Shown: positions 26,758 through 37,400 of the stretch, piece by piece | Layout of the letters: each line of letters starts with the position of its first letter | How positions within the stretch are numbered: position 1 is the first letter of the stretch | Assembly (NCBI RefSeq): GCF_002078875.1 | Contig: NC_034410.1 | Coordinates: 80,934,832-80,998,831 of the forward strand | From: Numida meleagris | Taxonomy: Eukaryota; Chordata; Aves; Galliformes; Numididae | Length of the DNA: 64,000 nucleotides | Direction: 5' to 3' | Notes under the pieces: model-generated | The model's input: only the letters and a program-made list of their open reading frames with translations | Databases searched by the model: none | Told to the model about the DNA's origin: nothing | Made by a program: the position numbers and the translations under genes

Positions 26758-26803
26758 TCTTTATTTATTTAAAATCAGGAAATTGATTTTAAATAAATAA
26801 AGA
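26758..26803. repeat. Perfect inverted repeat, 20-bp arms, 6-base loop
   Basis: The left arm at 26758-26777 and the right arm at 26784-26803 are exact reverse complements over 20 bases; the loop is ggaaat. The arms are mostly A and T (ttatttattt core). The flanks show no LTR or DNA-transposon ends and no TA or other target duplication, so I do not call it a mobile element. Confidence 0.92.
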
Positions 26804-27391
26804 AGATGAATCACATGAAGAATGTCACAGTTAGACAGAGGAGTTAATCTTAGACTTCCAAAGAATTACAATTACGTTTAAGAATCATGGGACTGGAAAA
26901 ATGTGAGTTTGTTTTCAGAAAATGAATTAAAAACACATGTGAGAAATTATGCCATGCACCACACATCTGGATAAACTTAAATAATATGATGCTGAAGCTG
27001 TTGCAAAGCCAAATGTATTTGTCTTCAATGGAATAATAATCTTTCTCTAATGAATTAATAAATGGTTTGCACTGAAAGTAAATGTTCATACATAATCAAG
27101 GAGAGAAAACAGCAGCAAAGCATTACGATGTCATTACAAATTTTAAAGTACATTTACCTTATTTTCCATTAATGGATATAGAAATTACTACACAAAAGAA
27201 GAAAAAATCACTCATAAATATGCTCAGTTAGGATATCATTCTATTTTTTAAATCATTACACAGACTTAAAACTGAATGAAGTAGGTTTTCTCCATGCCAT
27301 CCTTCTCAAGTAATAATTTAACGCTCTCTGAAAATCTGCATTTTTCCTCACAATACCTAGTATTTCACAAATAGAGAGGAAAGTGAATGCC
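26804..27391. other. No recognised feature
   Basis: AT-rich unique-looking DNA up to the LTR at 27392. The last bases, (a)atgcc at 27386-27391, are the left copy of that LTR's target duplication. Confidence 0.45.
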
Positions 27392-27790
27392 TGTTGTATT
27401 AGGCGAATAACAGAGCTCGGGCTGTAACGCGGAAGGCCCTTCCCCATATGCTTGCTATTGGTTCACCTACTTTACTTGAACCTGTGTCGTAATCACGAGG
27501 GGCCATGCTTCTTTGTTTTCATAACAAAGGGCACAACAACTCCGTATATGGCTTTTCGGAAGTGACGGGTCAGAAGCGGGAGATTCAATATGATTGGCCA
27601 GGAGCCCTCATGAGCTTCTGGAACAGTCTAGTAAAAAGATAAGAAATACTATATAGTTTTGTAGCTTTTACCAATAAACGCCATTTTGCTGCATATCATA
27701 TTGATGCTGTGTGTGGTATTTGGCCAGGACTGGGTTTTGGTTCTCTACGTGCAAGAATAATACCAAAAGGGTCGCCGGAGTTCGGTAATA
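27392..27790 (+). mobile_element. Solo LTR, compact alpharetrovirus-like family (same as 8633-9053)
   Basis: It starts with TG (tgttgtattaggc) at 27392. A TATA-like ctatatag precedes AATAAA (27673-27678) by about 20 bases. The sequence after the poly(A) signal (cgccattttgctgc) closely resembles the R/U5 start of avian leukosis-type LTRs. The right end is near 27789-27790, where the terminal CA appears mutated. A 5-6 bp duplication, (a)atgcc, flanks it at 27386-27391 and 27790-27795. Near-identity with the inverted complement of 8633-9053 shows both belong to one family. There is no provirus interior. It is in the opposite orientation to 8633-9053. Confidence 0.88.
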
Positions 27791-27795
27791 ATGCC

Positions 27796-30700
27796 TAACA
27801 ACAAAACAAAGACCAAATAAAGAAAACTAATACAACTATTATCCCAAACGTATGAAAAATTCTCTACAGTGAAAATAAAAAAACTCCAGGCTATCTAACT
27901 AGATCGGGATTCAACCTCTCCCTTTTGAAGATTTGTCACATCAGTAACGCATAGTTTCTTTTTGAACCCATCAAAACAGAAAAATCTCAGTGGGTTTGAA
28001 GAAAGATTCTCATTAAGATGCCAAACTTAGAAGGTCACGTGTAACAACTGATCAGATGGACCTGTCATCTCATTTCAACAAATACCATTTTAATTCTTAT
28101 TCTTCTGTGTTAAGTTTTAAAATATCAGATTTAATTTGTTAAAGTTGTATGATAAAATTGAGATATCTGGTAATTCTGTAGTCAAAGAGGTGTTCTCTTA
28201 TTGAAATGCAACCCAACATATTGAGTAAAATTGTCTCCTACTCCCAGGAAAAAATGGTAGCAAGAACAAAACACTAGCTGAATTGTCAAAAGTGTTGCAT
28301 TTTGTTGCCTGATCCACCTTAGAGATTCACTTCTCCAAAGAAAATAATAATTCAAACAAAAACAAACAAACAACAAAAGAAAGCAGGCTAAAGGGCAGGC
28401 TGGGACTAGCCACAATGTTTTACCTGACAGCCATGCTTCCTTTCTGCATAGGTATAGATCTCTTGCTTGTCAGCAGGTGTGGACCCTTTGCCTTTGGGAT
28501 GATGAGCCCTCCTGTTGAGTAGCTGTCATGAGGTGAGCAGGGCCACATCCTACAAGCAAAGGAGAATTTTATCTCTGGACCTCTGTTAATAACCTTAATC
28601 CCTCTTGTGCTTCTCTGCTACTGTGCTTTCCCACAGCTTTAAAGCTATTTCATTTGCTGTCACTTGCCCTTGTTACAGCTCCAGGTGTCCTACTCAGAAA
28701 CTGATTTGGACTGGGGTTTCTTCTCTGGAAGAAAAGTATTCACTGTGAGAGTCAACATTCCTTTCTTCCCATACTGCCTCTGCTCCTCTCCTTTCTGCTT
28801 ACCAAGCTATCCTAAGCACAATTACAGAGACAGAGGCTTCTTTATTCACATCTGTAATGGATGTGAATGGTTTCACTTCTGCTCTTGACTTTGGTACTTC
28901 CAGACATTTGATTGCTTAACTGCAAAAATTTAATCCTCTCAATTCTGTCCTTTGTAACAGGCCCAAGATGAGGCACATTTTTCTGATTACAGAGGGCAGT
29001 CAATGGAGGTGAAATCCTGGCCTTGCTGAAATCAATGGCAAAGTTGCATTGACTTACTTGTTCATCCTCTTAATCCTCCTTTAATCCTCTGTAGGGCTAG
29101 ATCAAATGCAGTCCTTTGAATTGTACCCAGAAAGGAAGAAGAAGCCAGTGCAAATATTGAAGCTTTGTGTAATGTGTTCCCTCTAATTCTTCTCACCTAG
29201 AAGTTGATCAGTCACAGCCTGAAAGTTTTGTAGATGTATTTTAGACTTCTCATCAAGTATTGCATCCTTCAGTGTACAGTGCAATATTCTAAATCCCAAG
29301 ACATCTAGATCTGTTTTATTGTCATACTATTCTGAAAAGAGAAAAAGTATGTTTTATCAGATATTTTATGACAAAAAGTAATCTCAGCAAAGGAAAAGAC
29401 AACTTTCTTTGCTCCAGATCTACATGAGGCACGTTGAAGATTATATACTCTGGCTTTGAGTACTAAGAAATCATTTAAAAATGCAACAGAAATGCCTTAA
29501 TGCTCCCTATGTACTTCCATGGAGTCACCATCTTCAATTCTGTCATGCTAGTGAATTAATAACCCTCCAGTCTGAACTTCAGCTAATCACTGAGAAAAAC
29601 AAAGTGAAACAACTCAGCCTGGGGAAATATGTATTCAAAACTTGGTGCCATCTCATTGTCCATGGTGCTACAACCCAAGGCACACATCAATGGCTCTTGC
29701 ATCTGTTCATAAAAATAAATGTGATATAAATAGAGTTTACAGGAAACTTGCTATCAACTGAAACATGACACAAGCCTACTATGAGTAAATAGATGTCACA
29801 CAGTTTGAAGGAACACCGTGTAGTGTGACTAAATGCACACCACATCATGTTGATAATCCTATTAAAAATAAAAGGCATGTTTCTCATCTAGCCTGCAATA
29901 TCAGATACATGTACATAGTAGCTACAGTTGATAGTCTTAAATTTGATTCAGTGTACAAAACTGTCCTTGGTATTACCTCAGCATAAGTGACACCACTGTT
30001 CAATGCAACAGACCATGACACGAATCCTTAGATGTTAGTGCTTATTTGTTGTTGTTGTTGTTGCTGTTTGGTACTTTAAGATAGCTTACTTAAAAAATAA
30101 GCATCAGTAGTCTCTACCTACAGCCATTGAACCATGAGCTAAATATTGATGCTGTTCCAAAAGGAAAAAACTCAAACAAGGATCTCCTTTTCAGAGCAGA
30201 ACCCCATTAAAAATCTACTTGTAATTTTCCTTCACATTTATCCTGTTTCTGTTATGGATATTTAAGAAGTTAGTGTTTCCTTGTGCCAAAATTTGAGGTT
30301 GGTGCAATATTTAGAAAATCACCTTTTATAACTGGACTGTAGTCGGCTGTACAGTTTTGGACAATCAGAGATCAGAACAGAATTCACCAAGAGGTAAAGT
30401 AAGAGGTCAGGCAGCATCCTCCTGCATCTCACTTTTTAAACTTTAATAAACTCTTGGAGAAATAAATAATAAAGAGAGACTTGGCTAAATATCAGGAAGG
30501 TATGAATGACAAGGTGCAGCAACTTGAATGTCAGAAAGCGGGGAAAATGTCAGATTCTACCCTCCTATCACTCTGTCAGAATCTGTCAAAAAGACATCTG
30601 TCCTTTCCAGTTCAAACCTTCCAAGGCAAAGCAGATCTGCACAAAAATCACACAAAGGTTAAGGCTAACCAAAGCAGAATTGGTTTATTTCTGACACGGA

Positions 30701-31346
30701 TCTTCAACCCTCTGTTTCTTATTGTATTGTTTTATAGACTCCAGTATTAAGGACAAGTCCACCTGACTTTTGCTAACACTCCTTCTGAATCACACTGAGA
30801 ACATTCATATCACTTTTAGCTTTTTAAATGCTTTTATTACCCCTCTAGAAGCTTCAGAACACACATCCATATAAACAGTTGCATGCTTATGCAAATCAAA
30901 TTTATTTTTTGTAAAATACTCTCTGGACATATCATTAATGTTTCATCATCACGGAAACAAGTAATAAAATTCTTAATATTATGTGAATAGCTAGATTTTC
31001 ATTTCCTCTGTTTAATTACAAAATCTACTCAAAGTTCGAAGTATGAGTTAGAGATGCTTTTCATTTGTTTGCTTTTTGCTTTCTCCTTTAGCATTCTTTA
31101 AAGGAGCATTTTATATTAAATAAAAAATATATTTAAAAACACTGAGAGATTTATCACTTTATAGGAGTGGCTTAAATAGAGCCAACCCTTAGTTCATTGT
31201 GATTAGTTTTCAGTTCATGTGAAAAAGTTTTTTCGCTGTTTTTATACTGATTACAGACTATTTCTGTTTGAGCAATAGGAACGAAAGGCAGAGGAGAGCC
31301 AAGACCTTACCTTACAAAATACTCTCTGCTTCTAAATCTCATTCCT
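27796..31346. other. No recognised gene; one possible ancient repeat
   Basis: About 3.5 kb. The part 28430-29100 is slightly GC-richer. At about 29010-29050 the sequence gaaatcctggcc...caatggcaaagtt resembles an old interspersed repeat that I know from reptile and bird genomes, but the match is too short to be sure. A GTT-type run lies at 30046-30062 and a CAAA-rich tract at about 28350-28380. Confidence 0.35.
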
Positions 31347-31607
31347 TGCTGACTACTCAGCACCAGATATTCCGTTCGTGAACTGCACCCTGTTTGCAAG
31401 GACTAACACCTAGTCCCCGACCATCCTGATGCGTGCACACACCAATATGATGAGCGGCAAAATGGAGTTTATTGCCTCGTTACAAAGTCTTATATATCCT
31501 TCCTTATCTCCCTTATCTCTTTCTTCGCTTCGTCTACACCCACAACCTCTGGGGCAGGGGAGGTCCTAGCGCATCCCATCCCGTACCTTCGGTCGCCGCC
31601 TACTACA
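31347..31607 (-). mobile_element. Solo LTR, short compact alpharetrovirus-like type
   Basis: TG at 31347 and CA at 31607 are bounded by a perfect 6-bp duplication, attcct, at 31341-31346 and 31608-31613. On the minus strand it begins TGTAGTAGGCGGCGAC, has a TATA-like ATATATAAG about 20 bases before AATAAA (complement tttatt, 31468-31473), and shares with the 8633 and 27392 LTRs the block after the poly(A) signal (CCATTTTGCCGCTCATC). The U3 is unrelated and shorter, so it is a related subfamily. At 261 bp it is the shortest LTR here and looks well preserved, with intact duplication and CpG-rich sequence. No coding interior remains. Confidence 0.92.
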
Positions 31608-31613
31608 ATTCCT

Positions 31614-33550
31614 TTCATGTGAGAGTAACCAGTAAAAATCAGTACAGTCAGGTTGCTAGAAAACTTGCATAAGGATGAAAAAATCCAACCCTGCAGGTTG
31701 TAATCCCAGTATAATTTGAAAAGACAGCTTGATCATTATCCAGCCTTCTCATTACTGATGGTTAACTGCATGGTAAATAAACATGCACTTTCCTGTGTGA
31801 AATTTGATCATATTGTACATATTAACAATAGCAATACACTATTTTAAAACTTTTGTTATCTTTATCAGCAACATTGTAACACAACACAAATTTGTAATGT
31901 AACAGATGTTACACTTTCTGATTAGCAAAGATCAAAGATGCTGATTTTACTGGAGATCACAGTTCTTTCACATTTCTCACGCTCTGTCTCTTAGCAGAAG
32001 AACTCACTGAGTTGTTGGAAACTCATTTTGGAGGCCATGATGTATTAGGCAGAAAAGAAGATGTGCATAGGGCACGCTTACTCAGATTGAAAAGTTGCTT
32101 TATTATGAAAGTACTCTTTGCTCTGTGGATGCACATAAAGTTGTTGCTTTGGACTAAAGTGAAAAATTTCAGTATGATTGACAAATGTGGATGTTATGCC
32201 TGAACAGTGGGGACTCAGGTCTTTTCTTTAATGGCAAAGATCAGATGTTTGCATTGTCTACATGCTGGAGGTAGACTAAGGCATGTACTACCTCATCTCC
32301 TCCATGCCTTTTTATACAGGAAGGAAGTTGGGATGCAGAATAGAGCTGCAGTCTGCTCTTGTGTGAAACCTGGTCTGAATAAATGGTGACCAGGAACATG
32401 GGGTAGGATCAAAACTGCCACTGCTGCACAGGGCTGAATATCATTGGGCAAAACTAGAGATTCTCTTTCTAATTACTAAAGGCTATTAGACATAAATGCA
32501 TTTTAACCATGCTAACCCACTGAAAGTATAGACAGTTATGGAATAAATGTTATCCTGTAGAAGTATAACAGTTCACTAAGAAGTGTTTTCTTGATTTTCT
32601 AGCTGTGATTGTCTAGGATCTATGACAAGCACATGATAAGAGTGATACTACTGAAGGTACAGTGGTCCTGGTACATTGATTGTCTCTCTTGACAACTGCT
32701 CATCATTTTTTATTGTCCAGCGTGGCATGAAAATCTTACGAAATTTATGTTTCCTTGGGGTTTATTCCTATAAATTGTGAGTAGAAACCAGTCAGTAGCC
32801 TGTGAAAGTCATCATTTTCTCTCCCTCATCACATCATCATAGTGAGCTATGTTCTCAAATATTTTTATGCTTTCCTTCATTTTACTTCAGCCTTGATATC
32901 CTCTGTCCTTCATTTCTCTGCCAACTCTGTATAATCATCTGATTTGCTAAGTACGCACTTTACACAGCTTTGAAGTTCTCCTCATTCTCACCTTACTCTC
33001 CACTCAAATTCCTGTGATTCCTGTCAATCACACCCACTGCTTCTTTGATGGTGGGGAAACAAATTGCAGTTTACTTGTTTTTTAATCCATAATATTTAAT
33101 TTTGTGACTGAAAAAGGTGAAATGTGTTAGCAAAGGAAAAGATTTTGCACTTTTATTTAAGCTGAGGAAGTGCCATAGCATAGAATGTTCTTATTTAAGA
33201 AAAAGTTGTATATTGTAATAATAGCATTATAATGCTATTCCAATACTTTGTAGTGAGAATTTGTGAGTCAAGCATAAAGATCAGTCCTTCCTTCCTACAA
33301 GGACAGCTGCATGTGACCTTGACCTTTTCAGAAACATCTGATTGTGCATACCAGACTAGCTCCGTAATCTCTCTTAGGAGGAGAAAAACTTACCATAAGC
33401 TCCTTTATCTTCTTTCAAAGATGCTCCCCAGACCGATTAATCTTCTTGGCCACTGGCACTTGAGATGCATACATTTAAACATTTTAATATCCATCATTGT
33501 AATTATAAAATTGTGCAACTTCTTTTCTTCCATCCACACCAATATTTTTG
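31614..33550. other. No recognised gene; weak LTR-like candidate inside
   Basis: At 32041 the sequence tgtattaggcag resembles the start of the compact LTRs; a TATA-like tttttatac (about 32309) and an AATAAA (about 32378) follow in plus orientation. No matching right end or target duplication was found, so this remains a weak candidate for an old LTR. The rest is AT-rich unique-looking DNA. Confidence 0.3.
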
Positions 33551-33612
33551 CATAGGATCACATAACGGCTTAGGTTAGAAGGGACCTATAAGATCACCTA
33601 ATTCCAACATAT
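33551..33612 (-). mobile_element. Short CR1 3'-end fragment
   Basis: Only about 60 bases: a diverged tail (cataggatcacataa), then ggttagaagggacc and agatcacctaattccaac, which are the last bases of the CR1 3' UTR in reverse complement. It is extremely 5'-truncated. Confidence 0.75.
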
Positions 33613-33705
33613 TTTTATAGTCAAATGATTTTACTCAGATTCATGTGCTTCCAAGAAAAATCGTTCATTAATTCTAACATAACAGATGGTAAGAAAAGCA
33701 GAAGC

Positions 33706-33766
33706 AAAAAAAAAAAAAAATAACCAAAAACCAAACAACAAAAAAACAAACAAAAAAAAAAAACCA
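33706..33766. repeat. A-rich low-complexity tract
   Basis: A-runs separated by single C, CC or T residues. The open frame over it is Lys/Asn-rich and joins by chance to the CR1 ORF2 end downstream. Confidence 0.85.
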
Positions 33767-33796
33767 AGTAGATCAATTTTTCTGATGCTAAATCAT

Positions 33797-34488
33797 GTCT
33801 CTATGAAAATAATGCCTCCTCACAGCTTGCTCAATGAGATTGTGAATGCCCCCTCCCTGGAAGCATTCAAGGCCAGGCTGGATGGGGCTTTGAGCAACCT
33901 GGTCTAGAGGGAGGTGTTCCTGCCTATAGTAGAGGGGATGAAACTAGATGGTCTTAAAGGTCCCTTCCAACCCAAATCATTCTGTGATTGTATTTATTTC
34001 CATGGAAACTACAAGTCCAAAGAGCACAATAACACTTTGATTGAATTAATTCTCAGCTACAAAACACAGTTTTTCGATGTAATTTCTACCATCACTTATG
34101 TATTTTCACTAGTGATGGACAAGAGACTGCATGTCATGCTCATAGAAATCTACATGACCATCTGGAAAGTAACTTGTCTTTCACATCACTTGTTGCCACT
34201 GCTTACCCACAGCCTCAGCGTGCTCATATCCACTGTTTGGTCTCCATAAGTGTTCAGCAAGAGTTGAACCAGAGCAATTTTTTCCTGTATGGAGGATTTC
34301 AGTGACACATCTTTGCACTTCCATGTCAGATGTTATTTTTGTCATACTGCTCCTCTCTGCCATCTGCCACATGGCTACAAAATGTAACAGAAGATTCAAC
34401 CTTTACTGCCATACCACCAACATCCGCCTCTGATGTTGTGGGCCAACATAATATAATAGGAGGCACTACTTTCAGGGCAGCCCTAGTA
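33797..34488 (-). mobile_element. Mariner, internally deleted, split by a CR1
   Basis: The left TIR (gaaaataatgcctcct, up to 33820) is separated from the rest of the element by a CR1 at 33821-33989; the mariner resumes with tatttatttccatgg and runs to the right TIR (aggaggcactacttt...) ending at TA 34487-34488. Apart from the insertion the order equals that of the copy at 41836. The transposase start is on the minus strand, here broken by substitutions and small deletions. Removing the CR1 gives about 520 bp, the normal length of this deletion derivative. Both ends still resemble each other as inverted repeats. Confidence 0.88.
33821..33989 (+). mobile_element. CR1 LINE, short, nested in mariner
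   Basis: About 170 bases: the very end of ORF2 in the plus frame (APSLEAFKARLDGALSNLV, then stop), the short 3' UTR, and a tail, attctgtgattg. The CR1 is inserted in the mariner just inside its left TIR; mariner sequence continues without loss on the right. The insertion is therefore younger than the mariner. The similarity to the CR1 pieces at 52771 and 60703 is high, which indicates a relatively young CR1 subfamily. Confidence 0.9.
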
Positions 34489-37400
34489 AAACAAGGATAA
34501 CTATTTTAAGAAAATGGTAGAGGTCAATCTGGTTCTTAGTAGTGATATGGGGAGGGACAGGAGACAATTAATTTCTCCTTTGGAGGTTTCCTGGCTACAT
34601 TTTCTCACTGAATTAACACTGTAGTATCCATACAAAGAAAAATTACTGCTTGTTATGTTTCAGTGCTAGTATAGGCATATACAAGCAAAATATTTGAAGA
34701 TGACATACCTGGGGGGGGGGAATCAGGTCTTACACTAGAGATGTTTACAGGAAATCTGGATCCTGTGCATTGCTTTAGCATTGCAGAAGAATAAATGTAT
34801 ATAAATCCAAAGTACCTCACCACAGTAAGTCTATGTATGTGCATCCACTGTCTATTGTACACTGTATCCTGTACAGCTGTTAATTCCTTCACTGAAATGT
34901 AACCCCATAGAAGCCATGCAAGCTGATATTTCACAGTTTATGAGCTGCAAGCACCAATAATGATCAGATTAATTGAAAATATTTTAGTCTCAGAGTTGTC
35001 AGTATATTTTCTGTTAAATTACTCTGTGCACACAATAAGACAACTGAAATGAGAAGTTTTCCATAAAACATGAAAGAATTACTTTGACTGCTGTCACGTT
35101 TAAATCTGTTGGAGCAGAAAGAACGTCAGCACCTAATCAGATGCAAAAGCAGAGAATATGAGATTTTCCAGTTCTCATCTTTGACTCAGGGGTATGCTTT
35201 TAGCAGAAAAGACATAAGAACTAGGTCTTTTCCTCAGAAACAGTTTCCTTATTGTGTTGCATCACCTAGAAAATCCAGGAAACAAATATCTTAGCTAATC
35301 TTGCAATTTTCACAGATAGGATAGAGCTGGAAATGATCTCTTTCTGCATCATGAAGAAGTAGTATCCTCATTACCTCACAAAGACACTTACAAAGACTAT
35401 TCATCCTTTGCAGGAAACTTGAGTCATTGTTTTACTCTTTTGGCCATTTGTTAACATTTACAGCATGGAAAGCCTAAAGAACATATGAGGAAGATTTTGA
35501 GTCTTAATCTACAATCAAAAATTGAAACTAAATAAATAGGTATGATTATGGTTCAGGCAGACTCAATACATGTTTGCTTCTGTCCTGAATGTGTATACAT
35601 CATTTGAGTTAAAAGCAAGATTTTAAATTTCAGGAACTTGTAACTTTAATGTTGCTTCAATGAGATTGGCTCTCCCATTATTTTTCAAGGCAGGAAGATA
35701 GCAACAAACAGTACATCTTATATCCATTGTGTTCAGGAAGCTAAAGTGTAGAATAAAAACATATTCAAGTAGATTTTGATTTAGTTGTGTTAAGATCACG
35801 AAGCATAGTCAGTGCAATTTGTCTTTAGGTTGCAAAGATTGTTATTTAAAATATTACAGTTGAAACAACTCTAACTAGCAATGTTATTTTTAGGGTTCTG
35901 TCAGCAGTTTTGTAAATCTTACTTCTAAACCATGAAAATATGGGGTTTATGAGGTGTGAAAAAATAAGTCTCAAAGCCAATTAAAAATACATAAAAACTG
36001 AAAACTGAAAGCATTTGATTTTAGATACAACCTGCTGAATAATAGAGATACTTCTTAAACGTTACTTCACTGTTGAGTTACTACAGAGAGCAGGTTTCCA
36101 GGCAGCTTAAAAAAGCATAAGCAGATGTGAAGACAACTTAAAATACTGCCTGGACAACATTAAGAGCAGGCTAGTTATCTTTCCTTTCTCTACAGTATAT
36201 TAGAGAAAAAATAACAATAACTGAGCTAGAACTGAAAAAAAAGCAAAAAAAAGTAATAAGAAAAGGTAAGAAAAAATAGTCCCCATTTAAGTAAACGATA
36301 TGCTACTAGGAGGTACTGCCTCTCAACAGAACTTCATGTCAGGTAGAATAGCTGCAATAAAACTCCATATACAAACAACTGCTGCAGAATCGCAGTGACT
36401 GTATCCTTCAACAGGAAAATTACGCATCCTAGATGTTTGTACTACCATGTTGCCTGGGATGAATTTTTTCCATTATCAGTGTCACAAAAAAAAAAAGTTG
36501 GATTAGGAGTGTTTGTGTCTTCTATTCTTAACAGAAAAATGATTAGTTGGTGAAGGTAGCAGTTACCTCCTAAATAAAAATAACAGGAGAGAAGCATACA
36601 GTGACAGAATAGAAAATAGGTGGGGAGATACAAACACCTCTCTTAGAGCACAATGCAGTAAAAGAGTATTTTCTTTGTGGTCACTCATAACCACCGCATC
36701 CTCTCTAATCAGAATCACCTTGAAACGTATACACAAGCAACTTGCTATGTGACCAGCAGGTAGAGCAAGTTTGAAGAAGAGAGACCCATTACATTTTTCA
36801 CGTGTGTGTTTTTATTATTCAACAGAGAATGTATTCTGGTATATTTTATTCTTTTCCCTCACCTCAATCTTAGATCTTCCCATTTCATGATCAACAGGTT
36901 ATACTGAGGAACAGGCAGTCATTCCCATAGGTTGCTACCTTGCATTCTGTGTCAATAACTTCTTCAGAGTATGCAAACATAGAAATAGCCAGCTAGGAAG
37001 AGGATGATGCCCAGTGAAGAAATTTCCAGTTTTTCATTCATGGCATCCCATTCCAGCAGCTTCCATTTTCTTGATATGGAAAATACACCAATTAGGCTCT
37101 TTATCAAAGCAGTGATTTGTATGGAGATCCAGAAAAAAAATCTGAATGAGACATTAAAATCTTAATATAAAAGAGACCTAAGGATTCCGTAGTTGGTTGT
37201 CACTTTGTTTTGATGCTTTCAGTAACATAAAATACCAATGAAATCAAAAACAAATTGTGTAAAATGCAATCAAGTGTCTGAATACAGCACAGAACTAATG
37301 TCAAAGTACATAAAAAAGACACAATACTTTATAGTCAGGGCAAAAAAGGATAAAGTTAGAGATTCAGTAGCTCTTCCATCCTTTCCCTTTAAAAAGAGCT

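Noticed and set aside
33686..33907. 73-codon plus-strand frame as a gene
   Set aside because: It joins a Lys-rich A tract to the end of CR1 ORF2 by chance.
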